Positions 1-7,371 of a stretch of 9,109 nt of DNA are shown in pieces. Position numbers and translations under genes: made by a program. The notes beneath the pieces were generated by a model. It ran no database searches. It saw only the letters and a list, made by a program, of their open reading frames with translations, and was not told where the DNA came from. Each line of letters opens with the position of its first letter. Within the stretch, counting starts at the first letter, position 1. The DNA comes from Chlamydiota bacterium (GTDB lineage: Bacteria > Chlamydiota > Chlamydiia > Chlamydiales > Rhabdochlamydiaceae), in the NCBI GenBank assembly GCA_023265495.1, contig JAHFTP010000058.1, positions 1 through 9,109 of the forward strand, in the 5' to 3' direction.

Positions 1-32
1 CTACTTAAGTTTGGTAGAGTAAGCGTATCTCC

Positions 33-3000
33 ATGCGAAAAAACTATTCTTATGGCGCCGGCCACCGTAGCTTTTTAAGAAAAAAGAAGTGGACATTTCT
101 TTTTTTCTCGCTCGGGTTGCTCAGCATCTTTTTTATCTGCCAGGCATATGTGTTCAGTTTCTGCTTGAAAGGATATATCCGCCTCATGCACACAAAGCAG
201 GGGTGGAGCTATGAAAAGATGTATCGCAGCGGCTCTCACCTCTTGCTAGAAGGTGCCAGGTGGAAAAAAGAGGATGGAACCTTCACTGCGGAGCCGGTAG
301 ATCTATCTCTGCAGATGCAGCCATGGCCTCCGAAACTTATCTCTCATGTAGAGATGGTTTCTCCTAAGATCGAGGTGAACCATGACTCCTTTTTCACAGG
401 GCCTTCTCTGTTGTGGACTCTGCTTCCCAATCCCTATTTTGTCTTGAGACTCGATGTCTATCACGGAGAGATTTGTTTCCCTGAGAATTTCCCCATTCCT
501 TCTTGTTTTTTTTCGTTTACTTCAGGAGAGAAAAAAGAGGAGATCGGCTCCTTCACCGTGTTTCATGATTCATTAGAAGAGCGTCCCTTTTTTTCTCTTA
601 GCATGGCTGAGCAGGGCTCTTCTATCCTTTCTACAGTAGATATAGAGGAAGAGCCTGCCTCTTCTATTGAATATCTTGTATCGCTCTTTCAGCCTGAGGC
701 CTACACATACATAGATAAAATCGAAGGTAGTGTCCACCTACATGCAGAGGCCACGTGGGATAAAGAACTTGCATGGAAAAATTTTCAGGCAGAGATCTCT
801 TGCCATGAGATGGAGCTCGACTCATCCTTCCTTGGGCTCACATCGACGGCAAAGAGCGTGCATGTGAGCGTATTTGCAGATCCGCAAGTAGAGAAAGGAT
901 CAGATTTGCTGCATTGGATAGAGGCGATAGGCAGGCATATGCAGGCTTCTATCAGTCTAAAGCAGGCGCAGATCTCTCTCTCCAGAAATACTCATGTAGT
1001 CACTTTCGAAAATGCAAATGGAGAGATGGCCTGCTCGCCGGGCGGGGACTCTGTAGCCCATCTAGAAGGACTTTGTCTTGTAGACAGTGAGCCAAACAGC
1101 TTTTCCTTGGATGCCTCGGGCTCTGTGCAGGATGTAGAGGGTGGCTTTTGGCTTCTTGCCAAATGCCAATTTGCAGACCTTCAATCCAAGGAGGTTCGTG
1201 AAGAGCTCACTTTCTCCATAACTAGTAGCCCCCCCGAAGACATTCTCCTGCAAGCAGAGGGAAATGCCATGGGATCGCGTTTATTTTCTCTGTCGCAATG
1301 TCTGCTGCCCGAGGAGATCTCCTCGAAGTACAAGTGGAAAAGAGGATCCATACAAGGGAAATTCTCTGCCGCTTGCAGCCTCACACAGATCAGCCAGCTG
1401 CAGTGGTCGCAGCTTGTCTGTAACGACATCGCTTTCACCCTTCCTCATACAGGCTATGAAATAGAAGCAAAAAGCCTCACCACATCTGGCGAGATGCAAA
1501 GAGTAAAAGAGCATCTCGTCATTTCTAAAGGGGAAATGCGCTGCGTAAAAGGACGTATCCTTTCTTCTAGTTTCGATACATCGTTGCAAGATATCTCTTG
1601 TAATTTCCGTGTAGAAGAGGGCCTTTTACACTCCTCCTATATGGAGGCTGCCTTATATAAGAGCGGTCTTCTAAAAGCCAAAATGAATGTGCAATTTTTA
1701 GATCCGAAAGAACCTTCTTTTGCCCACTTGGAAGTTTCTTCTTACTTGGATCATATACAAGAGCTTTTACCGAATGAGTGGGCAGATGTAGTTTTATCAA
1801 CGCATACGGCCATCCACCTTGCTGCAGATGTAAAAAAAGAAGAAGACATCCTTTCTTTGGAGGGAAGGGCTGCATTAGCAGGGGATGAAGGTGAAGAAAT
1901 AATCGACTTCGGACTGGAAGCCCCGTCAAACGAACAAATCTTCTTTTCTCTTTTAGACGGTGTTTGTTTGAAAGATTGGAAGGGATGGGTTCAGTCGGAA
2001 AGGGCATCTTCATCGCTTCTACAACCTCTTATCAATAGATTAGTTTCTGATATACGCCTTGAAGGATATTTGCGTTTCTTGGCTCAAGTTTCTCCGTCGA
2101 CAGTAGATCTTTGCCTGCAGGTAGAGCATTGCAGAGTCAGTAGCAGGGCCTTTTCCTTTACTGCTCCATCCTTAGGGTCAGGGCCCCTATCGCCGGAAGG
2201 GAGCATTCACTGCCGCTATGACATCAAAGAAAATCAGCTCCACGGAACTTTTCCAGTTAAAGATGGTGCCTTGCAAGAAAAGCTCCATGGCATGAAGATA
2301 CAATCCATAGAAGGGTTTTTTAAAGTAGAGAATGGTAAGTTGTTTTCTGATCAGGTGAGCGCCCTTTTCTGCAACACTCCTCTGCAGTTTAGCCTGCATA
2401 TGGACGAAGAGAGTATCATCATAGAGTCTAGTGAGATTCAAGGAAAAATAGAATCTCTTTTACCACTTGTCAAGGCCTATTACCCGGATATGAGTTCACG
2501 CCTGCCTGCAATCAGAGGGGAATTTGTTATACCTAAGCAGGGGGCTATGCTTCTTATTGGCCTACATAAAGAAGATGCGATCGTCCGCTGCAAGCTAGAT
2601 ATGAAACTGCAAGATGTATCTACTCCTTGCCTTTCTTCTTTCTGCGTAGAAGCTCTTTGTGGGAACATTAGCATAGACTCTTTCTCTCATGAAATAAAGC
2701 TAGAAGGGTTTCGTGGGAAGGTTGCAACAGGCAGGGATCGTTATCCTTTTGTATTGCAAGACATGCATTGGGGTGCAGGCTCTATTACTCCCTTTGATCT
2801 GCAAATACGAGAGGGCGATAGGATCTTCGCTCGTATCGCAGGGACTGTGGAGGACAAAGAGGGGATCACCTTATCATTCGATGAGAAAAAGACTTTCTTT
2901 CAAGGGGTGCAACTGCGTCCTCTTCCCATAAAACTTGGGATAGCTCTTCCTCCTCCTGTTTTAGAGCTGCGCCCCAGTGTCGATATACAGGAAATTGTTA

Positions 3001-5021
3001 CGAGCAGAGAATTCTTCCAAAGGGCTTTTGCCATGCCCCAGTCGATACTTTCTTCTTTGGAGAAGGTGGAAGGTGTGGTTGTAGGCAATGTCCGCTACGA
3101 CCCTAGAAATGAGGATCTGTCCGTCTTGCTGGAAGGAAAGGAGTTGCTCTTCGATGGCAAGCCATCCCCCTTTTTTTTGGAAGTGCATAGGCGAAATGCG
3201 GGATGGAAGGTCGACTCACTGCGCTTCAAAGAGTGGAATGTGCAGGCGAGTCTTATAGGCAAAGAAGATAAAATCGTAGTGGATCCTATAGAGATCTCCT
3301 GCCCTGAAGGTGTTTTTGCAGGGCGCGGCTTTTATGACAGAAAAGAAGAGAAACTGACCATCTCCTCGTGCAGTATAACTGGATCCATGGAGAAACTAAA
3401 AACAACATTTCCTCAGCTGAAAGAGCTGTTTTCTGTTGTAGGAGACATTCGTGCTAAGGGATCCTTCTCTTGCGTAGATCTATTTGCCGAGCCTAAATGG
3501 GAGGGTACTGTCTCTTTAGAAAGTAGCCTGCTAGATCGTCTCCTTGTCACACAAAAGCCGCTCCATTTTTCCTTTAGTGGAAAAAAAGGAGCCTATCTAG
3601 GGGAGTTTGCTCTGCTTTTGCAAGAAAAAATGACCAAGCAAACCGTAGCGCAATGTTTTGTCTCAGAAGCCTCTTTCCATCCCACTACTAAGAAAGGAGT
3701 GCTAAGTAAGGTAAATGGGGCGCTCTCTTCCTCTTTATTGCGGTCGCTAGCCGCAAAAGGGCTTATTCCGGAGTGGCTCTCTTCTATGCGGAAACAAGAG
3801 CAGCTCCTTTTTAAAGGGGACATGCAATGGGAGGGATCTAACTATCAGGTGCAAGGCTATCTCAAGGATGGGACTTACTATGTAAAAGACAATGCGCTGG
3901 ACTTAACACAGATCCAACTGCAAGTGGATGCAGGTGTGGCCTATCTGAAGGCACAGACGCTTATCCAAAATAAGCCTTTGTGGCTCCTAGCCCAGGCCCC
4001 TCTTTCTCAAAAGGGCTCTTGCCTTGTCCAGATCAAGGAGGAAGGACAAAAAGAAGGAATTGTGGCGACCTTTTCCTCGAGCGGTTGCTGCGAGAAGATC
4101 CAAGGTGCTTGTAGGGCTATGGACGTAGCTTTGCAAAAAAAGTCTTCTGCTTCCAAAGATCTTATTTATGTAGGACATGTACAAATTAACTTTGCAGAGC
4201 TCTGTCCTTTTCTTCCTAAGGCAGTGGCTGAGCCTATAGCCTCTCTGCAGTTAGGCGACGGGTATAGGATGGAGGGGACCTTTGTAGTAAAAGAGAATAA
4301 AGAAAACCCCGTCCAGTTCGTAGGCAGTTTACAAGGGAGGCAATTTGAAGTTTTAGGGTATACGTTTGGTGCTATGCAAGCAGAGGTCGATCTTTCTCCC
4401 GAACGATGTACAATAGAGCAGCTGAAAGTAGAAGACGGCTCCGGCACACTTACCATGAAGTCCTGCCGCATACTGAAAGAAGAAGGTGGGTGGAACGTCT
4501 TTGCCCCACTTGTATATGTAAAGGATTTTCAACCCTCGCGCCTCAGTAAAAAAGAAGAAAAACCTTCCTCTGCAAAGCCATTTACCATACGCAACTTAAG
4601 CCTATATGATATCAGCGGCTACCTCGGAGAGAAAAAGAGCTTTTCCGCCGCGGGGTCACTCAACTTCACCAACATTTTTAAAAAGGAGATGAGCTTCTTT
4701 GATCTTCCCTTTGAGCTGATGAAAGACTTGGGATTGGATCTGAATATATTAACTCCTGTATCTGGAGAAGTGGACTTTTACCTAGACAGTGGAAAATGTC
4801 ATTTTAAAGATCTCCGCAGCGCCTATAGCGAAGGCAGGCGCTCGCAGTTCTTTTTCCCCACAGACACTTCCTATATAGATCTAGATGGCAATTGGCATGT
4901 AGATCTGAAGATGAAACAAAATGTCGTGCTGAAATGGTCTGAGTCTTTCGTGTTGCTCATCAGAGGGAAGCTCGACTCGCCCAAGTATAGCTTGAAAAAT
5001 GCAGAAACTACTTCTAACTGA
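33..5021 (+). CDS. Giant membrane-anchored AsmA/YhdP-like envelope protein
   Basis: The product is 1662 aa. Residues 1-19 are basic and are followed by one strongly hydrophobic segment (about 20-45) without a clear cleavage site, so an N-terminal inner-membrane anchor is likely, with the rest in the periplasm. The remainder is a long alternation of short beta-strand-like stretches with no catalytic motif. The last 170 or so residues look like the C-terminus of AsmA-class proteins: a 'GSLNF' strand, a 'SGEVDFYLDSG' turn, a strand around 'DLDGNWHVDLKMKQ', and a final 'RGKLDSPKYSL' tail (from residue 1644). Members of this class such as YhdP and TamB (about 1250-1300 aa) form long beta grooves linked to phospholipid transport to the outer membrane. 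This protein is clearly longer. An in-frame stop at 15-17 with no start codon between it and 33 fixes the ATG, although the ribosome binding site is weak. The function is inferred from architecture and the coding call is firm. Confidence 0.9.
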   Translation: MRKNYSYGAGHRSFLRKKKWTFLFFSLGLLSIFFICQAYVFSFCLKGYIRLMHTKQGWSYEKMYRSGSHLLLEGARWKKEDGTFTAEPVDLSLQMQPWPPKLISHVEMVSPKIEVNHDSFFTGPSLLWTLLPNPYFVLRLDVYHGEICFPENFPIPSCFFSFTSGEKKEEIGSFTVFHDSLEERPFFSLSMAEQGSSILSTVDIEEEPASSIEYLVSLFQPEAYTYIDKIEGSVHLHAEATWDKELAWKNFQAEISCHEMELDSSFLGLTSTAKSVHVSVFADPQVEKGSDLLHWIEAIGRHMQASISLKQAQISLSRNTHVVTFENANGEMACSPGGDSVAHLEGLCLVDSEPNSFSLDASGSVQDVEGGFWLLAKCQFADLQSKEVREELTFSITSSPPEDILLQAEGNAMGSRLFSLSQCLLPEEISSKYKWKRGSIQGKFSAACSLTQISQLQWSQLVCNDIAFTLPHTGYEIEAKSLTTSGEMQRVKEHLVISKGEMRCVKGRILSSSFDTSLQDISCNFRVEEGLLHSSYMEAALYKSGLLKAKMNVQFLDPKEPSFAHLEVSSYLDHIQELLPNEWADVVLSTHTAIHLAADVKKEEDILSLEGRAALAGDEGEEIIDFGLEAPSNEQIFFSLLDGVCLKDWKGWVQSERASSSLLQPLINRLVSDIRLEGYLRFLAQVSPSTVDLCLQVEHCRVSSRAFSFTAPSLGSGPLSPEGSIHCRYDIKENQLHGTFPVKDGALQEKLHGMKIQSIEGFFKVENGKLFSDQVSALFCNTPLQFSLHMDEESIIIESSEIQGKIESLLPLVKAYYPDMSSRLPAIRGEFVIPKQGAMLLIGLHKEDAIVRCKLDMKLQDVSTPCLSSFCVEALCGNISIDSFSHEIKLEGFRGKVATGRDRYPFVLQDMHWGAGSITPFDLQIREGDRIFARIAGTVEDKEGITLSFDEKKTFFQGVQLRPLPIKLGIALPPPVLELRPSVDIQEIVTSREFFQRAFAMPQSILSSLEKVEGVVVGNVRYDPRNEDLSVLLEGKELLFDGKPSPFFLEVHRRNAGWKVDSLRFKEWNVQASLIGKEDKIVVDPIEISCPEGVFAGRGFYDRKEEKLTISSCSITGSMEKLKTTFPQLKELFSVVGDIRAKGSFSCVDLFAEPKWEGTVSLESSLLDRLLVTQKPLHFSFSGKKGAYLGEFALLLQEKMTKQTVAQCFVSEASFHPTTKKGVLSKVNGALSSSLLRSLAAKGLIPEWLSSMRKQEQLLFKGDMQWEGSNYQVQGYLKDGTYYVKDNALDLTQIQLQVDAGVAYLKAQTLIQNKPLWLLAQAPLSQKGSCLVQIKEEGQKEGIVATFSSSGCCEKIQGACRAMDVALQKKSSASKDLIYVGHVQINFAELCPFLPKAVAEPIASLQLGDGYRMEGTFVVKENKENPVQFVGSLQGRQFEVLGYTFGAMQAEVDLSPERCTIEQLKVEDGSGTLTMKSCRILKEEGGWNVFAPLVYVKDFQPSRLSKKEEKPSSAKPFTIRNLSLYDISGYLGEKKSFSAAGSLNFTNIFKKEMSFFDLPFELMKDLGLDLNILTPVSGEVDFYLDSGKCHFKDLRSAYSEGRRSQFFFPTDTSYIDLDGNWHVDLKMKQNVVLKWSESFVLLIRGKLDSPKYSLKNAETTSN

Positions 5022-5607
5022 ACTCTTTTGTAGCATTTTACAGTTTTTTTTCTCTTCAAAATGTCTCCATTGTGAGGAGATGCTCCTTCTTACAATCCCT
5101 CCCAAGTTTTTTTGTGAGCCCTGCTCCAAGCTCATCGACTTAGCAGAGAATACAGAGAGGTGTATGGAGTGCTTACACCCTTGCATGCCTTGCAGCTGCA
5201 CATCAAAAGGCAAAAACTTTGCCTATACATGTCCCTACATAGGGCCATGTAAAATCCTTGCTGACACAAAAAACATCATTAGAGAAAAAGATCGGATACA
5301 AATGGTAGGAGCGCTCATGACAGTGCAATATTGTAGGCTGGGATGGCCTGTCCCTGATGTAGTACTGGCAGGGTCTTCTTCTCCCTTTACTCGGAAGCTA
5401 GCAAAGCATATCTCCACACTTTTTGAGGCAGACTATCTTCCTGCAAGAAAAGTAAAGAAAGGATCTCTAGACAAAAACATCCTTATCATAGATCTGCTGC
5501 TTGATAGAGAAGATACTCTATTTGGCCTTAAGAAGAAAATTAGTCCATTAAATGCTAAACAGACACAGCTTCTATTTTTTACTTCTCAGATGTCATCTAG
5601 TTCCTGA
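4999..5607 (+). CDS. Degenerate ComF-like protein (zinc-finger plus decayed phosphoribosyltransferase fold)
   Basis: The product is 202 aa. The N-terminal half carries three CxxC pairs (C22/C25, C39/C42, C55/C58), as in the zinc-binding region of ComF/ComFC proteins, plus further cysteines at 62, 65 and 67. A 'YIGPCKILADTKNII' stretch fits the family's Y-x-G...K region. In the second half 'PDVVLAG' matches the strand that normally reads 'D.ivPVP', and 'FTRKLAKHIS' lies where RGFNQ usually occurs. The PRPP-binding loop, normally VDDVxTTGAT, reads 'ILIIDLLLDREDTL' (161-174): the second Asp and the TTG are gone, so phosphoribosyltransferase activity is unlikely. ComF proteins function in DNA uptake during natural transformation. 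The ATG lies inside the end of the upstream gene (23 nt overlap, another frame) without a good Shine-Dalgarno site, suggesting translational coupling. A later ATG at codon 28 would lose the first CxxC. Confidence 0.7.
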   Translation: MQKLLLTELFCSILQFFFSSKCLHCEEMLLLTIPPKFFCEPCSKLIDLAENTERCMECLHPCMPCSCTSKGKNFAYTCPYIGPCKILADTKNIIREKDRIQMVGALMTVQYCRLGWPVPDVVLAGSSSPFTRKLAKHISTLFEADYLPARKVKKGSLDKNILIIDLLLDREDTLFGLKKKISPLNAKQTQLLFFTSQMSSSS

Positions 5608-6122
5608 GCGGTGCTTTCTTCTTCAGGGAGCTCTTCTGTTTTCTTCACCACATTTAACTGCCCAATGATCGACACCCCTTCATCTACACTGATAAGGGGA
5701 GCTGTGATGTTGCCTTGAATTTCTGCTCTTCCCCTTAGCACAAGGCGCTCAGCTACGACGATGTCTCCTTCTACCTTCCCTGAAATATAGGCTTCTTTTA
5801 AATGGATATCTGCTTTCACAAGAGCCTTGGGCCCTATGACAATCTTGCCGCTGGAGACGAGCTCTCCTTCAAATTCCCCTTCAACAGTGAGAAGCTTGGG
5901 GAAGGAGATTTCCCCTTTCATCTTTGCATTCTCTGCGATGTGAACATCGGGGATGTCGTCCTCGTAGCTCTCTTGCCTTGCCTGAGAAAAGGAAGAAAAA
6001 GAAGGGAACTGAGACGATAGGACGCTCTCTGTTTCTTCAGCGGGCTGTACGGGCTTTGGTGGTAGGATAGCCCGAGGCATGACTTCTCTTTCCCATATAT
6101 TTTGTGTGAACTTTTTTAACAT
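5586..6122 (-). CDS. Bactofilin (polymer-forming cytoskeletal protein)
   Basis: The product is 178 aa. Residues 57-158 form a bactofilin beta-helix core of regularly spaced short turns: 'LLTVEGEFEGELVSSGKIVIG' fits the family's opening rungs, followed by 'ISGKVEGDIVVAERLVLRG' and 'AEIQGNI'. The N-terminal tail (1-56) is Pro/Ser/Glu-rich and probably disordered, and the C-terminal tail is acidic; flexible tails flanking the core are typical. Bactofilins polymerise without nucleotides and organise cell shape or division, often with peptidoglycan enzymes. In C. trachomatis the homologue is, from memory, CT276 beside dnaA2. The ATG at 6122 is backed by an AGGAG site (6132-6136) 9 nt upstream. The 76-nt gap to hicB (6123-6198) shows no convincing promoter or terminator, so read-through from hicAB is possible. 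The 3' end overlaps the convergent ComF-like gene by 22 nt. Confidence 0.93.
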   Translation of the reverse strand: MLKKFTQNIWEREVMPRAILPPKPVQPAEETESVLSSQFPSFSSFSQARQESYEDDIPDVHIAENAKMKGEISFPKLLTVEGEFEGELVSSGKIVIGPKALVKADIHLKEAYISGKVEGDIVVAERLVLRGRAEIQGNITAPLISVDEGVSIIGQLNVVKKTEELPEEESTAQELDDI

Positions 6123-6198
6123 AGAGCCAATCTCCTATTTGTTTTGTTTCCTATATCAGTAACAGATTCTTTTAGGGGATTCAAGCTTCAATAACAAC

Positions 6199-6624
6199 TC
6201 AGCGGAGGACTTTGTCTAAAGATAAGGCCGGGAATAACAGGACGAGTCTGAAAATCAGATCTAAAGTAGGATTGCATTTTCTTTCCAACCTCTGATAGCT
6301 ATATAATCCTTTCATTCCAAGCTTTTTTGCCACTTCTTTCTGCGTCAGACCATTTTTAATTCTTTGCTGTCTAATGGAGAAAGCCAGTGCAATCGAAGGT
6401 TCAACGGGCACTTCAACAACAGTGCGAGATAAACTAATAGATGCTTTAGGAGGAGGCGCAAGATATTGAGAGTCTTCAGGCTCTTCTAAATAAGTGTTAA
6501 GAGCATCTTGCATATTCTTAAATAACTCCTCTTTGGAGTCGCCTTCGGTAACACATCCGGGAAGTTCGATACACTCAGCCCAAAAGCTGTTACCCTCTTT
6601 ATGTATTTTGAAGTGATATCGCAT
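6199..6624 (-). CDS. hicB: HicB-family antitoxin with C-terminal XRE-type HTH
   Basis: The product is 141 aa. Residues 1-48 are a HicB fold: 'FWAECIELPGCVTEGDSKEE' matches the family's 'ya.vPelpGc.t.GdT.eEA' signature, followed by the 'NMQDALNTYLEE' helix. A Pro-rich linker (about 49-76) leads to a lambda-repressor-like HTH at 78-141, in which 'GLTQKEVAKKLGM' forms the DNA-binding helices and 'YSYQRLER' follows. HicB binds and neutralises HicA through the N-terminal domain and represses the operon through the HTH. The ATG comes one base after the hicA TAA and has a GGGAG ribosome binding site about 8 nt upstream inside hicA, as expected of a coupled toxin-then-antitoxin pair. The gene looks intact. 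Confidence 0.93.
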   Translation of the reverse strand: MRYHFKIHKEGNSFWAECIELPGCVTEGDSKEELFKNMQDALNTYLEEPEDSQYLAPPPKASISLSRTVVEVPVEPSIALAFSIRQQRIKNGLTQKEVAKKLGMKGLYSYQRLERKCNPTLDLIFRLVLLFPALSLDKVLR

Positions 6625-6625
6625 A

Positions 6626-6814
6626 TTACTTGCTCCCTTCTAATTGTTTCAGCAACGCTCGTTCAAGCCCCTTTTTAAGCTCCTTATGAGCGGGGATGAT
6701 GACAGTCATATTTCTCTTTCTCAACTTCATATGAGAGCCTTTGCCGCCTCCTTTGACTTCTTCGAATCCATTCTTTTTAAATAACTTGGCCAGATCTTTT
6801 CCGCTGATGGGCAC
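6626..6814 (-). CDS. hicA: HicA-family mRNA interferase toxin
   Basis: The product is 62 aa, the usual HicA size, with the dsRNA-binding-like fold. 'SGKDLAKLFKKNGFEEVKG' is the N-terminal helix and strand, 'GSHMKL' carries the expected catalytic histidine (H28), and 'VIIPAHKELKKGLERALLKQL' matches the family's C-terminal half. HicA cleaves mRNA and blocks translation until bound by HicB. The start is GTG at 6814, supported by an AGGAAG ribosome binding site at 6821-6826 six bases upstream. No in-frame ATG precedes it, and the -10 element lies just upstream, so the mRNA leader is short. hicB follows after a single base. Nothing suggests inactivation. Confidence 0.93.
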   Translation of the reverse strand: MPISGKDLAKLFKKNGFEEVKGGGKGSHMKLRKRNMTVIIPAHKELKKGLERALLKQLEGSK

Positions 6815-6839
6815 CGTTCACTTCCTGTCTTTAATTTGT

Positions 6840-6868
6840 ATTATACCAAATGTATTTGGTGCAATCAA
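6840..6868 (-). promoter_or_regulatory. hicAB promoter
   Basis: On the minus strand a TTGATT -35 (6863-6868) and a perfect TATAAT -10 (6840-6845) are separated by exactly 17 bp. Transcription should start near 6833, giving a leader of roughly 20 nt before the hicA GTG. The -35 overlaps the terminal TGA of the HEPN reading frame. Confidence 0.8.
6845..6860. promoter_or_regulatory. Probable HicB operator within the hicAB promoter
   Basis: ACCAAAT-GT-ATTTGGT is a perfect 7-bp inverted repeat with a 2-bp centre. It fills most of the -35/-10 spacer and touches the -10 box, so a bound dimer would block RNA polymerase. The HicB encoded downstream has its own HTH, and HicB proteins of this type autorepress. 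Assigning HicB as the binder is inference. Confidence 0.7.
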
Positions 6869-7086
6869 GGTTTATTTTTCTCGTGTGTATCAGCTGTAAG
6901 TTGTTTCACATTAGATAAGAGCAACAATTGAGGATGCATTTTTTTTAGCCATTGCAATATAGATGTTTTGAATGCATGCACTTCTTTGACAATTTCCCGA
7001 GCTTCTTTATCGGATACCTCTCCGGAGCTTGTATAATCACAGATATGTCTTTTTATACGGCAAGCATGCAGATAATCTGAGATATC
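6865..7086 (-). pseudogene. C-terminal part of the HEPN gene, beyond an in-frame TAG
   Basis: Reading on in the same frame past the TAG at 7087-7089 gives 73 sense codons ending in TGA at 6865-6867, with no frameshift. The translation begins 'DISDYLHACRIKRHICDYTS' and continues with an amphipathic helical stretch containing 'EVSDKEAREIVKEV' and 'ILQWLKKMHPQLL'. This is what I would expect at the C-terminus of the HEPN family that accompanies winged-HTH nucleotidyltransferases, including the 'R.KR[NH]..DY' motif (R105, K107, R108, H109, Y113 of the joined frame). It has no start codon with a ribosome binding site, so it is probably untranslated unless the TAG is read through. Joined to 7087-7371 it would make a 168-codon gene of normal family length. 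Confidence 0.8.
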
Positions 7087-7371
7087 CTAGAATTCACTTC
7101 CGAGAATTTCAGGAAGTGCATCGATAGAAATGCGGTGATGGCCTGCTTTATTCGGATTGGAGCGCAATCCATGTGTTCGCAATACAATTGTTGTTAGCTG
7201 CAGTGCAGCATTATAGGCAGTGATGAAACGGCGGTCTGCTGACAACTCACAAATATTTGCATCTGCAAGATCTCTGTCGATAATTCTTAAGAGTTTTGCA
7301 ATTTCGTCTGCAGAAGTGTTATGCACCTTCAGCTTTTCTTCCTTTAACCATCTGCTTACATTCGTGTTCAT
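7087..7371 (-). CDS. HEPN-family TA partner, truncated by a TAG codon
   Basis: The open part encodes 94 aa from ATG 7371. 'VSRWLKEEKLKVHNTSADEI', 'RIIDRDLADANICELSADRR' and 'AYNAALQLTTIVLRTHGLR' followed by 'AGHH' match the helical HEPN family found beside winged-HTH nucleotidyltransferases. In MNT-HEPN modules such as HepT/MntA the HEPN protein is an RNase toxin, and the nucleotidyltransferase inactivates it by adding AMP. The TAG at 7087-7089 removes the last helices with the conserved Arg/Lys/His/Tyr motif, so the truncated product is probably inactive. The gene overlaps the nucleotidyltransferase by 53 nt. A TTG at 7380 is a possible alternative start, but the ATG places the conserved 'RWL' at the usual distance from the start. 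Read-through or a sequencing error would restore a full gene. Confidence 0.8.
   Translation of the reverse strand: MNTNVSRWLKEEKLKVHNTSADEIAKLLRIIDRDLADANICELSADRRFITAYNAALQLTTIVLRTHGLRSNPNKAGHHRISIDALPEILGSEF

Noticed and set aside
1..32. Possible tRNA fragment (GGTAGAGTAAGC resembles a D-loop)
   Set aside because: Too short to test, with no matching anticodon or T-arm. Most likely chance.
3961..3969. Possible DnaA box (TTATCCAAA)
   Set aside because: It is a single partial match inside coding sequence. No TTATCCACA or its complement was noticed elsewhere in the window.
4166..4471. Minus-strand open frame of 101 codons inside the giant gene
   Set aside because: It is a shadow of the + strand gene with no ribosome binding site or recognisable motif. 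The same applies to the other frames opposite the large gene, for example 1281-1589 and 1567-2013.
6865..7086. Independent small gene downstream of the HEPN fragment
   Set aside because: It has no start codon with a ribosome binding site, it is in exact frame with the HEPN gene, and it encodes that family's C-terminus.
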